This document shows, in pieces, positions 54,037-63,854 of a DNA stretch of 64,000 nt. The translations under genes were made by a program, and so were the position numbers. The stretch comes from Caballeronia sordidicola (lineage in GTDB: Bacteria; Pseudomonadota; Gammaproteobacteria; Burkholderiales; Burkholderiaceae). The stretch is taken from assembly GCF_000729995.1 (NCBI RefSeq), contig NZ_JNFG01000007.1:1-64000 (forward strand), read 5' to 3'. Position 1 is the stretch's first letter. Each line of letters begins with the position of its first letter. The notes under the pieces were generated by a model that was not told the DNA's origin, did not search any database, and was given only the letters and a program-made list of their open reading frames with translations.

Positions 54037-54960
54037 TCATTCCGCTGTGGGCGTTGGCACGCGTGCCGCGAGGAACTGCACGAAGGTGCGTACCTTGCTC
54101 GAATGGCGGCGGTTCGGCAGATAAGCGGCGTAGATCACCGCATCGCCCGCATGCGGATTGACCTCGACATTTTCAAACAGGCGTAACAGCCGGCCCGCAC
54201 CAATCTCCGGCGCGACCAGCCATTCGGGCATCAGTGCTATGCCCCTGCCCGCGAGAACAGCTTCGAACAGCACATCAGGGTTATTGGCAATCAGGTGGCC
54301 GCGCACTTCGACCCGCTCCTGCGCGTCTCCATCGCGAAACGTCCACACCTGCCTTGCCTCCCTGTGAGGTCCGCCATAAGCGAAGCGCAGGCATTCGTGA
54401 TCGGCCAGCGCCTGCGGGTCGGCAGGCTTGCCGTACCGCTCCAGGTACTCATGGCTCACCACGACAAAACGCTTGTTGTCGGCCAGCTTCCTCACGACCA
54501 GGCTTTCATCGCGTGCGGGCAAGCCGATTCGAATCGCGACATCGATACGCTCTGCGGCCAGGTCCAGGTAGTGATCGGCGACCACCACGTCGAGGACCAC
54601 ACGGGGATACTCGCTCAGGAAAGTAGCAAGATGCGGCGCGAGGCACAGCCGGCTATAGGCAGTAGGCACGGAAATACGCAGCGCGCCAACGGGCGCCGCA
54701 CCGCTGTCGAAGATGCTGTCGTCAGCTTCAGCAAGGTCGTCGAGCACCTTGCTGATTTGCTCGACATACGCGGTGCCGGCATCGGTCAGGCTGACGCGCC
54801 GCGTGGTGCGCGTGAGTAGCGCTGTGCCAAGCGACGTTTCGAGCGCATCCATCAGGCGCGTTACCGACGAAGTGGCCACGCCCAGGCGCTGGGCCGCCTT
54901 GGAAAAGCCGCCGGCCTCGGCCACTTCCAGCAACGTAGTCAACGCAACCAGTTTGTCCAC
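54037..54960 (-). CDS. LysR-family transcriptional regulator
   Basis: A 307-residue LysR protein. The helix-turn-helix is GGFSKAAQRLGVATSSVTRL. The effector domain contains AAERIDVAIRIG and AVLAGRGIALMPEWLV. It is divergent from the DsbA-like/FAD monooxygenase/MFS operon with about 125 bp between starts, so it probably controls it. The start MDKLVALTTL gives a standard N terminus. Confidence 0.88.
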   Translation of the reverse strand: MDKLVALTTLLEVAEAGGFSKAAQRLGVATSSVTRLMDALETSLGTALLTRTTRRVSLTDAGTAYVEQISKVLDDLAEADDSIFDSGAAPVGALRISVPTAYSRLCLAPHLATFLSEYPRVVLDVVVADHYLDLAAERIDVAIRIGLPARDESLVVRKLADNKRFVVVSHEYLERYGKPADPQALADHECLRFAYGGPHREARQVWTFRDGDAQERVEVRGHLIANNPDVLFEAVLAGRGIALMPEWLVAPEIGAGRLLRLFENVEVNPHAGDAVIYAAYLPNRRHSSKVRTFVQFLAARVPTPTAE

Positions 54961-55086
54961 TTGCTCGCTCCACTGTCTGAGCGTTGCGTGGCACGCAACG
55001 CAAGATTGCTCTGCGAACGTATTCTACTAACGAATTGCAATCGATATCCTGTGCGTAATCTTCCTAATTGTCCTCAGGAGCGCGCC

Positions 55087-55740
55087 GTGCAAGCCATCGA
55101 AATCTCTGTCAACTACGATTTCATTTGTCCGTGGTGCTGGATCGGCCACCTGAATCTCGCCTCGGGAATTCGCGCAGCCAACCTGCCGGTACCCGTTTCA
55201 ATCCAGTATGTGCCGTTCGAACTGAACCCCACGATGCCAGTCGATGGAATGGACCGGCGCGAATATCGGACGGCCAAGTTCGGCAGTTGGGTACGCTCGC
55301 AAGGGATGGACGCGCAGGTCGCGGCGACGGCCCTGACTGCCGGCGTGCAATTCAACTACGACAAGGTCAGCAGGACGCCGAACACACGCCTTGCTCATCA
55401 GTTGATGCAGTACGCGTTGAGCATCGGCGACGCGCGCAAGACCGAAGCGCTCTACCAGTCGATATTCGCCGCGTACTTCTCGGAAGGACGCGATATTGGC
55501 CTTCTCGGCACATTGGTTGAGATCGCTGCCAAAGCTGGCTTTGACGCTGCCGCGACAGAGGAATACCTTTTGCAGGGCCGAGGCCTTGCAAAGGTGCTCG
55601 AAGCGCAGCGGCTTGCTCAACAGCAAGGCATTCGCTCTGTGCCGACGGTGTTCATCGAGGGCGTAGCGATCAGCGGTGCGCAACCGCCGGCGGTATTCGC
55701 CAGCGCACTGCAAGCCGCGCTCGACCGGAGCGCCGCATGA
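55087..55740 (+). CDS. DsbA-family oxidoreductase (FrnE/2-hydroxychromene isomerase-like)
   Basis: A 217-residue thioredoxin-fold protein. Start is GTG at 55087 with an AGGAG site seven bases upstream; the frame continues to 54961 but without homology. The active-site-like motif is FICPWCWIGH (CPWC), and GIRSVPTVFIEGVAISGAQP holds the cis-proline. It is cytoplasmic by sequence and resembles FrnE-type polyketide or aromatic dithiol isomerases. Its stop overlaps the FAD monooxygenase start by 4 bp. Confidence 0.83.
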   Translation: MQAIEISVNYDFICPWCWIGHLNLASGIRAANLPVPVSIQYVPFELNPTMPVDGMDRREYRTAKFGSWVRSQGMDAQVAATALTAGVQFNYDKVSRTPNTRLAHQLMQYALSIGDARKTEALYQSIFAAYFSEGRDIGLLGTLVEIAAKAGFDAAATEEYLLQGRGLAKVLEAQRLAQQQGIRSVPTVFIEGVAISGAQPPAVFASALQAALDRSAA

Positions 55741-56885
55741 ACACGTCAGTGAAGCCGCGTGGAGTTATCGTCGGCGGATCGTTGAGCGGACTGTTCACGG
55801 CCACCACCTTGCGCCGGGCGGGATGGGACGTCGATGTGTTCGAGTTGTCGCCGAATGAACTGGACAGCCGCGGCGGCGGCATCGTGTTGCAACCCGACGT
55901 GCTGGCCGCGTTCCGGTTCGCGGGCGTGGCCTTCCCTGAACAGCTTGGCGTGGCGTCGGGAGACCGGATCTATCTGGACCGTGACGACAACCTGATCGAG
56001 CAGTTATACATGCCGCAGACCCAGACGTCCTGGAACCTGCTGTACACCACCATGAAGCAGGCGCTGCCCGCTGAGTCGCTTCATGCAGGCGAGGCGTTCA
56101 CCGGTTTCGATACAGAGGGCGACCAGATAGTGGCGCATTTTGCGACCGGACGCAGCGAGCGTGCCGACCTGCTGATCGGCGCGGACGGTGCGCGCTCGAG
56201 CGTGCGTCGCGTGCTGTTGCCGGAGGTAGCGCCGAGCTATGCCGGTTATGTCGCCTGGCGCGGACTCGTTCCTGAAAACGCGTTGCCGCAGCAAGCCGCG
56301 GATGTCCTGCGGGACCGCTTCACCTTCCAGCAAGGCCCGGGACATTCCGCCCTTGCCTATCTGGTCCCGGGCGAGGACGGTTCGACCACGCCCGGCGAGC
56401 GCCGCTGGAACTGGGTCTGGTATCGCAAGCAGACACGCGGCGAACTCGATCAATTGCTGGTCGATCGCGATGGCAAGCAACGCACGTTTTCCTTGCCCCC
56501 GGGCGCCACGAAAGAGGCGGATATCGAGGTTTTGCGCGCCGCTTCCGGCGCACTGCTTGCACCGGCGTTTCAGGCGTTGGTTGCCTCGACGCAAGAGCCG
56601 TTCGTGCAGGCCATCCAGGACCTGCGGGTGCCCCGGATGGTGTTCGGGCGAATAATCCTGCTCGGCGACGCCGCGTTCGTGCCACGGCCCCATACGGCCG
56701 GCAGCACGGCCAAGGCGGCCGCTAACGCGCTTGCACTGGCGACCACGCTGGCATCGACGCCGCACACAAGCGCAGCGCTCGACGGTGCGCTCGCGCGTTG
56801 GGAACGTGCACAGCTGCAGCTCGGTATACGCATGACCGACCTCGGCGTGTCGCTCGGCAACCGCTTGATGAACATCGAACATTAA
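55737..56885 (+). CDS. FAD-dependent aromatic monooxygenase (PHBH-type)
   Basis: A 382-residue group A flavoprotein monooxygenase. The FAD dinucleotide motif is VGGSLSGLFTATTLRRAGWD, the DG motif is LLIGADGARSSVRR, and the GD motif is RIILLGDAAFVPRPHTAGST. It resembles 2,6-dihydroxypyridine hydroxylase and other PHBH-like enzymes. A clear paralogue is encoded at 59654. In operon with the DsbA-like protein and MFS gene, it probably hydroxylates an aromatic or heterocyclic compound. Confidence 0.86.
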   Translation: MNTSVKPRGVIVGGSLSGLFTATTLRRAGWDVDVFELSPNELDSRGGGIVLQPDVLAAFRFAGVAFPEQLGVASGDRIYLDRDDNLIEQLYMPQTQTSWNLLYTTMKQALPAESLHAGEAFTGFDTEGDQIVAHFATGRSERADLLIGADGARSSVRRVLLPEVAPSYAGYVAWRGLVPENALPQQAADVLRDRFTFQQGPGHSALAYLVPGEDGSTTPGERRWNWVWYRKQTRGELDQLLVDRDGKQRTFSLPPGATKEADIEVLRAASGALLAPAFQALVASTQEPFVQAIQDLRVPRMVFGRIILLGDAAFVPRPHTAGSTAKAAANALALATTLASTPHTSAALDGALARWERAQLQLGIRMTDLGVSLGNRLMNIEH

Positions 56886-56916
56886 AACCAGTTTCGACCA
56901 CTGAAGGATCCATCAC

Positions 56917-58131
56917 ATGACGTCTAACGCATCTGCTGCCGGCCAAAGCGGCGGCACCGTCAAGCTAACCCAGGGCATGATCGCGCTGTTCGCGTTCTGC
57001 TGCGGCGCGATCGTCGCCAACCTCTACTACGCGCAACCGATCACCGAGCTCATCGCACCAGACATTCACATGTCCGGCGGTATGGCGAGCCTGATCGTCT
57101 CGCTTACGCAGATCGGCTACGCATTCGGACTGTTCTTCCTGGTTCCGCTCGGCGATCTGCTGGAGAACCGCAAGCTGATGATCACGACAGCCATTGTCTC
57201 GATCTTCAGTCTGGCGTTGGCAGCCATCACGCGTCAGCCGAACGCGTTCCTGGCGGTCTCGCTGCTGGTCGGTTTCAGCTCGGTCGCCGTGCAGATCCTG
57301 ATCCCGCTGGCCGCGCACCTTGCGCCCGACGAATCGCGCGGCCGCGTGGTCGGCAACATCATGAGCGGGCTCCTGCTTGGCATCTTGTTGTCACGTCCGA
57401 TCTCAAGCGTGGTGGCCGGTCATTTCGGCTGGCGCGCCGTATTCGGCTCAGCGGCGGTGTTGATGGCCATCGTGACGACGGTCCTGGCGTTGACAATCCC
57501 GCGCCGCCAGCCCTCGCATCAGGCGACCTACTTTCAGTTGATCCACTCGCTTGGCGAGCTGGTCGTGACCTTGCCGGTACTGCGTCATCGCGCGCTGTAT
57601 CAAGGGCTGATGTTTGCTTCGTTCAGCCTCTTCTGGACCGCGGTGCCGATCGAGCTGACACGTCATTACGGCTTGTCGCAAAACGCGATCGCCGTGTTCG
57701 CGCTGGTCGGCGCGATAGGCGCTACGTCTGCGCCCGTTGCAGGGCGGCTTGCTGACGCCGGGCACTCAGTCCGCGCTACGTTGATTGCCCTCGTGGTCGG
57801 GGCGCTCGCGTTCACACCGGCACTGATTCATCCGGCGTGGGGCGTGGGCGCACTCGTCGTGACCGGCGTGGTACTGGACTTCGCTGTGCAGATGAACATG
57901 GTGCTCGGTCAGCGCGAGATCTACGCGTTACATGCAGCCAGCCGGAACCGTCTGAATGCACTTTATATGACCAGCATCTTCATCGGCGGCGCGATGGGGT
58001 CAGCGCTGGCCAGCAGCTTGTATGACCATGGTGGATGGACGTTGACCGCCACGGTTGCGAGCGTATTTCCTGTCATCGCCTTGGTGCATTACCTGGCGAT
58101 CGGCAGGTCGGTTGCGGTGGCGGCGGCTTGA
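56917..58131 (+). CDS. MFS transporter (DHA1/sugar-efflux-like)
   Basis: A 404-residue MFS protein with GAIVANLYYAQPITELIAPD in helix 1, PLGDLLENRKLMI in the first loop, and HLAPDESRGRVVGNIMSGLL in helices 4-5. It resembles DHA1-type exporters of drugs or amino acids. It follows the FAD monooxygenase by about 30 bp and is probably co-transcribed. Efflux or uptake of an aromatic compound is inferred from context. Confidence 0.83.
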   Translation: MTSNASAAGQSGGTVKLTQGMIALFAFCCGAIVANLYYAQPITELIAPDIHMSGGMASLIVSLTQIGYAFGLFFLVPLGDLLENRKLMITTAIVSIFSLALAAITRQPNAFLAVSLLVGFSSVAVQILIPLAAHLAPDESRGRVVGNIMSGLLLGILLSRPISSVVAGHFGWRAVFGSAAVLMAIVTTVLALTIPRRQPSHQATYFQLIHSLGELVVTLPVLRHRALYQGLMFASFSLFWTAVPIELTRHYGLSQNAIAVFALVGAIGATSAPVAGRLADAGHSVRATLIALVVGALAFTPALIHPAWGVGALVVTGVVLDFAVQMNMVLGQREIYALHAASRNRLNALYMTSIFIGGAMGSALASSLYDHGGWTLTATVASVFPVIALVHYLAIGRSVAVAAA

Positions 58132-58231
58132 ACGGTGTCGAGGCCACTTTCGGACTCGGCACCACGACCCTCTGAGCACAGAAACGCATGCGCGGGAGCG
58201 GCCCATCCCTTCGGACCTGCTATATTTCCTC

Positions 58232-58253
58232 TGTTAATAATCATTCGATAAGG
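58232..58253. promoter_or_regulatory. Half-site-like sequence upstream of tetR
   Basis: AATCATTCGATAA here resembles the right half (ATGATCGTTCGATAA) of the palindrome at 59115-59149. It lies about 10-30 bp before the tetR start. Autoregulation is possible; the left half is poor. Confidence 0.4.
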
Positions 58254-58261
58254 GGAAGACA

Positions 58262-58996
58262 ATGCCACGGCAAAAGCGCCCAGCATCCAGCCTGTCGGGG
58301 CAGACGGATAGCGCCGCCACTGAGTCGCCGGAAGCAGCGACGTCCGGCAAACGCATGGCGCCCGAAGATCGGGAACAGCAGATTGTCGAGAAGGCCATCG
58401 AGCATTTCGCGACTCACGGTTTCTCCGGCAGCACCCGCGAACTCGCCAAGCAAATCGGCGTCACGCAACCGTTGCTCTACCGTTATTTCCCCAGCAAAGA
58501 TGCGTTGATTGAACGTGTGTACAGCGAAGTGTATCGATGGGATCCTGCGTGGGAAGGCCTGATCGCCGATCATCGCATTCCTCTGCAGGAACGCTTGTGC
58601 ACGCTCTACAAAGCCTACTCGCGGGTCATCCTGCAGCGCGAATGGATTCGTACTTTCATTTTCGCCGGCCTCACGCGTGAAGGAATCAATACCCGCTATC
58701 TGGACAAGTTACGCGAACGGATATTCCGCCCGGTCATGCGCGAAATCCGTGCGGCCTATGACATTCCGGCGCCAACCACGCGCGCTGCGCAGGAAGCAGA
58801 ACTCGAATTGATCTGGAGCCTGCATGCGAGCATTTTTTATATCGGCATGCGCCAGTGGGTGTACGGGCTTCCCGTCCCAAAGGATCTGGACGCGCACGTC
58901 GAACGCCAGGTCGATGCATTCCTGAACGGCACACCGGCTGTATTGAAGAAAATGGCGCCGGTCACGAAGGGCAACCGCGCAGCATCCGCCCCGTAG
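58262..58996 (+). CDS. TetR-family transcriptional regulator
   Basis: A 244-residue TetR regulator. A low-complexity N-terminal extension of about 35 residues precedes the helix-turn-helix ATHGFSGSTRELAKQIGVTQ, followed by PLLYRYFPSKDALIERVY. The ligand domain is alpha-helical, with IWSLHASIFYIGMRQWVYG. It probably represses the VOC/FAD monooxygenase/DUF485/ActP operon through the palindrome at 59115 and may autoregulate through a related half-site just upstream (58240-58252, ATCATTCGATAA). Confidence 0.87.
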   Translation: MPRQKRPASSLSGQTDSAATESPEAATSGKRMAPEDREQQIVEKAIEHFATHGFSGSTRELAKQIGVTQPLLYRYFPSKDALIERVYSEVYRWDPAWEGLIADHRIPLQERLCTLYKAYSRVILQREWIRTFIFAGLTREGINTRYLDKLRERIFRPVMREIRAAYDIPAPTTRAAQEAELELIWSLHASIFYIGMRQWVYGLPVPKDLDAHVERQVDAFLNGTPAVLKKMAPVTKGNRAASAP

Positions 58997-59114
58997 TCTT
59001 CCCGCTCCCCGCGGATCGCCATAAAGAACGTCCGCCGACACGGTATCGCCCTGCTTCGAGAGCAGGGTAAACACCTGCGATTCACCGCTTTATCCGGGAC
59101 ACTCGTTGACCTAC

Positions 59115-59149
59115 AATTTATCAATCGATCAATGATCGTTCGATAAATT
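59115..59149. promoter_or_regulatory. 35-bp imperfect palindrome, probable TetR operator
   Basis: The outer 8 bp (AATTTATC/GATAAATT) and the inner 6 bp (CGATCA/TGATCG) are perfectly complementary around a central A, with only two mismatched pairs in 17. It is 14-48 bp upstream of the VOC gene start. Length and position fit a TetR-family operator for the downstream operon. Confidence 0.7.
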
Positions 59150-59162
59150 AAGGAAGACTCCC

Positions 59163-59651
59163 ATGCCAGTGACCAAACTTGCCCACTACTCGATCCGCAC
59201 CGACGATCTCGAGAAATCCTGCCGCTTCTATGAGCGCGTACTCGGCTTTAAACAGGGGTACCGGCCGCCCTTCGACTTTCCCGGCGTCTGGCTCTACAAA
59301 GGCGGCGACGAACAAGACTTCGGCACAGTTCATATCATTGGCGTGGACCCGGACAATCCGGACGGTCTCACCGCGTATCTCGGCGATAAAGCGCTACCGT
59401 CGGCAGGGTCGGGAACCGTCGACCACATCGCCTTCCTTGCAACGGGTGTCGAGCAGATGTGGAAAACACTGGAGTCGGAAAACATAACGTGGCGTGACCG
59501 TACTGTACCGAGCCTCGGACTACATCAGGTCTTCATTGAAGATCCGTCGGGCGTCACCATCGAGCTGAATTTTCCCGCGGCGGAAGTCGCTCATCTGGCC
59601 GTTCCGCACGCCGCCGTGCCCGCCCACGAATCCGCGAAGGCAGGAGATTGA
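59163..59651 (+). CDS. VOC-superfamily protein (glyoxalase/dioxygenase-like)
   Basis: A 162-residue two-module vicinal oxygen chelate protein. KLAHYSIRTDDLEKSCRFYE opens module 1 with the usual metal-ligand histidine. VDHIAFLATGVEQMW opens module 2, and the end DPSGVTIELNFP holds the late glutamate ligand. It may isomerise, cleave or bind an aromatic/aldehyde product of the flavoprotein. It is the first gene behind the 35-bp palindrome, 3 bp before the FAD monooxygenase start. Confidence 0.83.
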   Translation: MPVTKLAHYSIRTDDLEKSCRFYERVLGFKQGYRPPFDFPGVWLYKGGDEQDFGTVHIIGVDPDNPDGLTAYLGDKALPSAGSGTVDHIAFLATGVEQMWKTLESENITWRDRTVPSLGLHQVFIEDPSGVTIELNFPAAEVAHLAVPHAAVPAHESAKAGD

Positions 59652-59653
59652 AC

Positions 59654-60889
59654 ATGACGAACGCTTCCGTTTTATCCAAAGCACGGCCGAAAGCAATCAT
59701 CGTCGGCGGTTCCCTGGGCGGACTGTTCGCCGCGAACCTGCTGACCCGCAACGGCTGGGATGTCGATGTGTTCGAGCGTGTGCCGGACGAGCTTGCGGGT
59801 CGCGGAGCAGGGATCGTCACGCACCCGGAACTGTTCGACGCCCTGAAGGCAGCCGGGGTCGGGATCGATGATTCGATCGGCGTGAAAGTGTTGTCGCGCG
59901 TAACGCTCGCGCAGGACGGCAGCGTGCTGTCCGAACGTTCTTTGCCGCAGACACTCACTGCGTGGGCAAAGATGTATCACGTCCTTCGCTCTGCTCTTCC
60001 GGACAGTCACTACCATTCCGGCGGCACGGTGACATCCGTTGAAGATGGCCCGGACCACGCAACCGTCTTTCTTAGCGACGGCAGCATCCACCGGGCCGAC
60101 ATGATCATTGCCGCCGATGGATTCAAGTCCGAGATTCGCGGACGGCTTCTGCCCGATGTGAAGCTTGAGTACGCCGGCTACATAGCATGGCGCGGTCTGG
60201 TCGATGAGATGTCGTTGTCGAAGCCAACCCGTGATGCGTTGTTCGAGAAGTTCGCGTTCTGCTTGCCGGCGCGCGAACAGATTCTTGGTTATCCGGTGGC
60301 TGGTCAAGGCAACAGCACGACACCCGGCGAACGCCGCTACAACTTCGTGTGGTATCGCGCCACCAGCGAGGATGGCGACCTGCCGGACCTGCTGACCGAC
60401 GCGAGCGGAAAGCGCTGGAGCGGCGGCATTCCGCCTACGCTGATCCGGCCAGACGTTCTGGCTGACATGGAAGAAGCGGCAACCACGCTGCTTGCACCGC
60501 AATTTGCCGAGGTGGTGACCAAGGCTAAGCAACCGCTCTTCCAGCCCATCTTCGATCTCGAGGTTCCCCAAATGGCATTCGGACGTGTCGCGCTGCTGGG
60601 CGATGCGGCATTCGTTGCGCGTCCGCATTGCGGCATGGGTGTCACCAAAGCGGCCGGCGATGCCATGGCGCTGACCGCTGCGCTAACCCGTGAAGCAGAT
60701 GTCCGGCGCGCACTGGCGGAGTACAGCCAGGTGCGCACGCAAGTGGGCGCGGCCATCGTCCAGCACGCCCGTCACCTTGGCGCGTACATGCAGGCACAAC
60801 TCAAGAATGAAACGGACCGCGTGATGGCCGAGCGTTATCGCACACCCGAGGCGGTGATGCGAGAGACAGCGGTAGCTGCGCGCTTCTGA
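59654..60889 (+). CDS. FAD-dependent aromatic monooxygenase, paralogue of the 55.7 kb gene
   Basis: A 411-residue PHBH-type flavoprotein with VGGSLGGLFAANLLTRNGWD, MIIAADGFKSEIRGR and VALLGDAAFVARPHCGMGVT. The ATG at 59654 has AGGAG seven bases upstream; a TTG at 59648 is also open. It shares the GWDVDVFE, GYxAWRGLV and STTPGERRxNxVWYR blocks with the protein at 55737, so the two are clear paralogues, probably for related substrates. It is in operon with VOC, DUF485 and ActP-like genes. Confidence 0.86.
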   Translation: MTNASVLSKARPKAIIVGGSLGGLFAANLLTRNGWDVDVFERVPDELAGRGAGIVTHPELFDALKAAGVGIDDSIGVKVLSRVTLAQDGSVLSERSLPQTLTAWAKMYHVLRSALPDSHYHSGGTVTSVEDGPDHATVFLSDGSIHRADMIIAADGFKSEIRGRLLPDVKLEYAGYIAWRGLVDEMSLSKPTRDALFEKFAFCLPAREQILGYPVAGQGNSTTPGERRYNFVWYRATSEDGDLPDLLTDASGKRWSGGIPPTLIRPDVLADMEEAATTLLAPQFAEVVTKAKQPLFQPIFDLEVPQMAFGRVALLGDAAFVARPHCGMGVTKAAGDAMALTAALTREADVRRALAEYSQVRTQVGAAIVQHARHLGAYMQAQLKNETDRVMAERYRTPEAVMRETAVAARF

Positions 60890-60966
60890 ACTCACACGCC
60901 GGATGGACTCGCTCCCGCGTTAATCAATCGACGGATGCGAGAGCAAGTCAATTCAAAGGAGACATC

Positions 60967-61329
60967 ATGGAGCACACCATACCAGCCTATCAATCCGCCT
61001 TACGGCATGGCGCAACCGACCGGCCCATCACGGCTAATCCGTTGCTCGACGATCCACGCTTTCAAGCGTTGGTGCGTTCACGCAGGACGTTCTCGTGGAC
61101 ACTCACGGTCATCATGCTGGCCGTTTATTTCGCCTTCATTCTCACGCTTGCGTTTGAGCCGGCGCTACTCGGCCGTCCTGTGACCCAGGGTTACCCGACA
61201 ACATGGGGCATCCCGATTGGCTTCGGTATGTTCGTATTCACATTCGCGCTGGTAGCGCTGTATGTCGTGCGTGCAAACACGACTTACGATCGCGCCGTCA
61301 GTGAGATCAGGAATGGAGATTTGCAATGA
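60967..61329 (+). CDS. DUF485 membrane protein (YjcH-like)
   Basis: A 120-residue protein with two transmembrane segments ([20 protein letters not shown] and [20 protein letters not shown]). DUF485 proteins almost always accompany ActP-type symporters; here it overlaps the actP-like gene by 4 bp. It may be a small accessory subunit. Confidence 0.85.
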   Translation: MEHTIPAYQSALRHGATDRPITANPLLDDPRFQALVRSRRTFSWTLTVIMLAVYFAFILTLAFEPALLGRPVTQGYPTTWGIPIGFGMFVFTFALVALYVVRANTTYDRAVSEIRNGDLQ

Positions 61330-62969
61330 GACGCCTACCCGCATCGTTCATATCATTCAGCCTGCTGCTCACTGCGCTTCCCGCATGGGCCGCGAGTCCG
61401 CCCACGCTCTCGCGGGGACACAATCCCATAGCAATCGGCATGTTCCTGCTCTTCGTCGCGTCCACGCTGTTTATCACCCGATGGGCGGCGCGCAAGAACA
61501 ACAGCGTGGCTGACCACTACGCAGCAGGCGGGAAGATCACGGCCTTCCAGAACGGCTGGGCGATTGCGGGAGACTATATGTCGGCTGCGTCGTTGCTCGG
61601 CATCTCGGCGCTGGTCTTTACCAGTGGTTACGACGGCCTGATCTACTCGATCGGATTCCTCGCCAGCTGGCCCATCATCCTCTTCCTGATTGCCGAGCCC
61701 CTGCGTAACCTCGGCCGCTACACCCTGGCGGATCTCGTTTCGCACCGTCTGCAACAGCGTCCCATACGCGCGTTTGCGGCATCGAGTTCCATTGTGATCG
61801 TCCTGCTTTATCTGGTATCTCAGATGGTTGGAGCGGGTAAGCTCGTTGAGTTGCTGTTTGGGTTCAACTACACGGTCGCGGTAGTGATCGTCGGCGTCTT
61901 GATGGTCGTGTACGTGTTCTTCGGTGGAATGCTGGCAACCACGTGGATCCAGATTATCAAGGCGGCCTTGCTATTGGCGGGTGCCGCGTTCATGGCGTTC
62001 ATGGTGCTCGAGCGTTTCGGATTCAGCCTGAACGCCCTCTTCTCCCAGGCAATTCTCGCGCATCCGAAGCATCTCGCCATCATGAGTCCGGGCGGCCTCG
62101 TCTCCGATCCGGTATCCGCTGTCTCGCTCGGACTCGCATTGATCTTCGGCACGGCCGGGCTCCCGCACATCCTCATGCGGTTCTTCACGGTAGGCAACGT
62201 CAAGGCAGCCCGCAAGAGCATTCTTTACGCAACCGGGATCGTGGGGGTCGGCTATGCGCTGATCATCATCATCGGCTTCGGCACGATCGCGCTGGTCGCG
62301 ACCGACGCGCGATATCACTCCTCGTCGGGTGCGGTGATTGGCGGCGCAAACATGGTCGCCATTCATCTGGCGCATGCGGTGGGTGGCAACATCTTTCTCG
62401 GCTTTATCTGCGCCGTGGCGTTCTCGACCATTCTCGCGGTGGTCGCGGGTCTGACGCTCGCGGGTTCATCGGCGATCTCTCACGACCTGTTCGCCAACGT
62501 GATGCGCCGCGGCACTGCTTCAGACCAGGAGGAAATGCGCGTTTCACGCGCTACAACGCTTGTTCTCGGCGTCCTCGCCATCCTGCTCGGCATTGCGTTC
62601 GAGAAGCAGAATATAGCGTTCATCGTGAGCCTGACTTTCTCGATTGCAGCCAGCTCCAACTTCCCTGTCATCCTGCTTTCCATCTACTGGCGCGGACTGA
62701 CAACGCGTGGCGCCGTGATCGGCGGCTCGCTCGGCCTCCTCACCGCAGTGGTGCTGACCATCCTTAGCCCGACTGTCTGGGTGCAGGTGCTCGGACATGC
62801 GCATGCCATCTACCCGTATGAGTACCCGGCGCTTTTCTCGATGATCGTCGCATTCGCCGGTATCTTCTTTTTCTCCGTCACCGACAAGTCGACACAAGCG
62901 CTGCAGGAACGCGCGTTGTATGGCAATCAACTCGTGGACTGCGAGCTTGGCATGATGAAGCAAGGCTAG
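61326..62969 (+). CDS. Sodium:solute symporter, acetate permease ActP-like
   Basis: A 547-residue SSS-family symporter. It has a leader helix, then [20 protein letters not shown] and [20 protein letters not shown], the family signature, with [16 protein letters not shown] and [20 protein letters not shown] later. ActP imports acetate and similar short carboxylates. Being in an aromatic-type operon rather than beside acs, it may carry another carboxylate. Its DUF485 partner precedes it. Confidence 0.88.
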   Translation: MRRLPASFISFSLLLTALPAWAASPPTLSRGHNPIAIGMFLLFVASTLFITRWAARKNNSVADHYAAGGKITAFQNGWAIAGDYMSAASLLGISALVFTSGYDGLIYSIGFLASWPIILFLIAEPLRNLGRYTLADLVSHRLQQRPIRAFAASSSIVIVLLYLVSQMVGAGKLVELLFGFNYTVAVVIVGVLMVVYVFFGGMLATTWIQIIKAALLLAGAAFMAFMVLERFGFSLNALFSQAILAHPKHLAIMSPGGLVSDPVSAVSLGLALIFGTAGLPHILMRFFTVGNVKAARKSILYATGIVGVGYALIIIIGFGTIALVATDARYHSSSGAVIGGANMVAIHLAHAVGGNIFLGFICAVAFSTILAVVAGLTLAGSSAISHDLFANVMRRGTASDQEEMRVSRATTLVLGVLAILLGIAFEKQNIAFIVSLTFSIAASSNFPVILLSIYWRGLTTRGAVIGGSLGLLTAVVLTILSPTVWVQVLGHAHAIYPYEYPALFSMIVAFAGIFFFSVTDKSTQALQERALYGNQLVDCELGMMKQG

Positions 62970-63136
62970 GCGCTAGTTGCGCGTAGAGAGAAGACGAGCG
63001 ATGGATCGCGCTTGTTGCGTATCGTTTGCGTATGGTCCCACTTCGTCCCAATGTCGGTCGCTGCGCGGTGCGATCGCCGGTCCTGCCGGTGGTCTCACCC
63101 CGCAGCCGCGGCGGTGTTGTTGAACCGCTGCTTAGC

Positions 63137-63682
63137 TTAATTCGACAGCGCGGTTTGAATAGCCTCAAGCAGGCGCGGATCATCCGCCGTGACGTCCGGC
63201 GAGAAACGGCCCACTACGCGGCCGTCCTTGCCAACCACAAATTTTTCGAAGTTCCACAACACATCGGGAGCGGGGTTAGGTTCAATGCCGTAGCCCTTGA
63301 GCCGCTCGCGAAACGGGCCGTCGCCAGTTGCGTCCGGCTGCGTGCTGGTCAAGGTCTGGTACAGCGGATGCTGGTCGGCGCCGACCACGGATACCTTCGA
63401 AAACATCGGGAATTTCACGTCGTAAGTCAGGCTGCAGAATTCCTTGATCTCGGCGTCACTGCCTGGCTCCTGACCCTTGAAGTTGTTCGCCGGAAAGCCC
63501 AGCACCTCCAGGCCTTCGGCGCGTTTGTCCTCGTAGAGCGCCTCCAGGGCCTCGTATTGCGGCGTGAGCCCGCACTTGGAGGCAACGTTCACGATCAACA
63601 AGACCTTGCCCTTGAACGGCTCCAGCGTAAGCGCTGCGCCGTCGATGGATGTCACGGGAATATCGTAGATTGTCTGGCTCAT
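63137..63682 (-). CDS. Glutathione peroxidase family protein
   Basis: A 181-residue thiol peroxidase starting at MSQTIYDIPV (63682). The active-site cysteine is in NVASKCGLTPQYEALEALYE; the tetrad partners are in GFPANNF (Gln in GQEPGS) and WNFEKFVVGKDG. It reduces hydroperoxides with glutathione or thioredoxin. There is no Sec codon. It is preceded on the same strand by about 170 bp and the 3' end of a LysR gene. Confidence 0.9.
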   Translation of the reverse strand: MSQTIYDIPVTSIDGAALTLEPFKGKVLLIVNVASKCGLTPQYEALEALYEDKRAEGLEVLGFPANNFKGQEPGSDAEIKEFCSLTYDVKFPMFSKVSVVGADQHPLYQTLTSTQPDATGDGPFRERLKGYGIEPNPAPDVLWNFEKFVVGKDGRVVGRFSPDVTADDPRLLEAIQTALSN

Positions 63683-63854
63683 GTTTGACTCAGTGGAGAA
63701 TGGGATCAAGCAGGGATCAAGCGCTTCAGGTCATGCAGGCAAGCGCGATCTATCCTACTCCGGAACCGTGCATGTCTGCGCAGGCCGGTCTTCTCTCCAG
63801 GGACCTTCGTCCCGCCATTGCTCATTGCCTGATGATCAATCAGCTTGAATTTGC

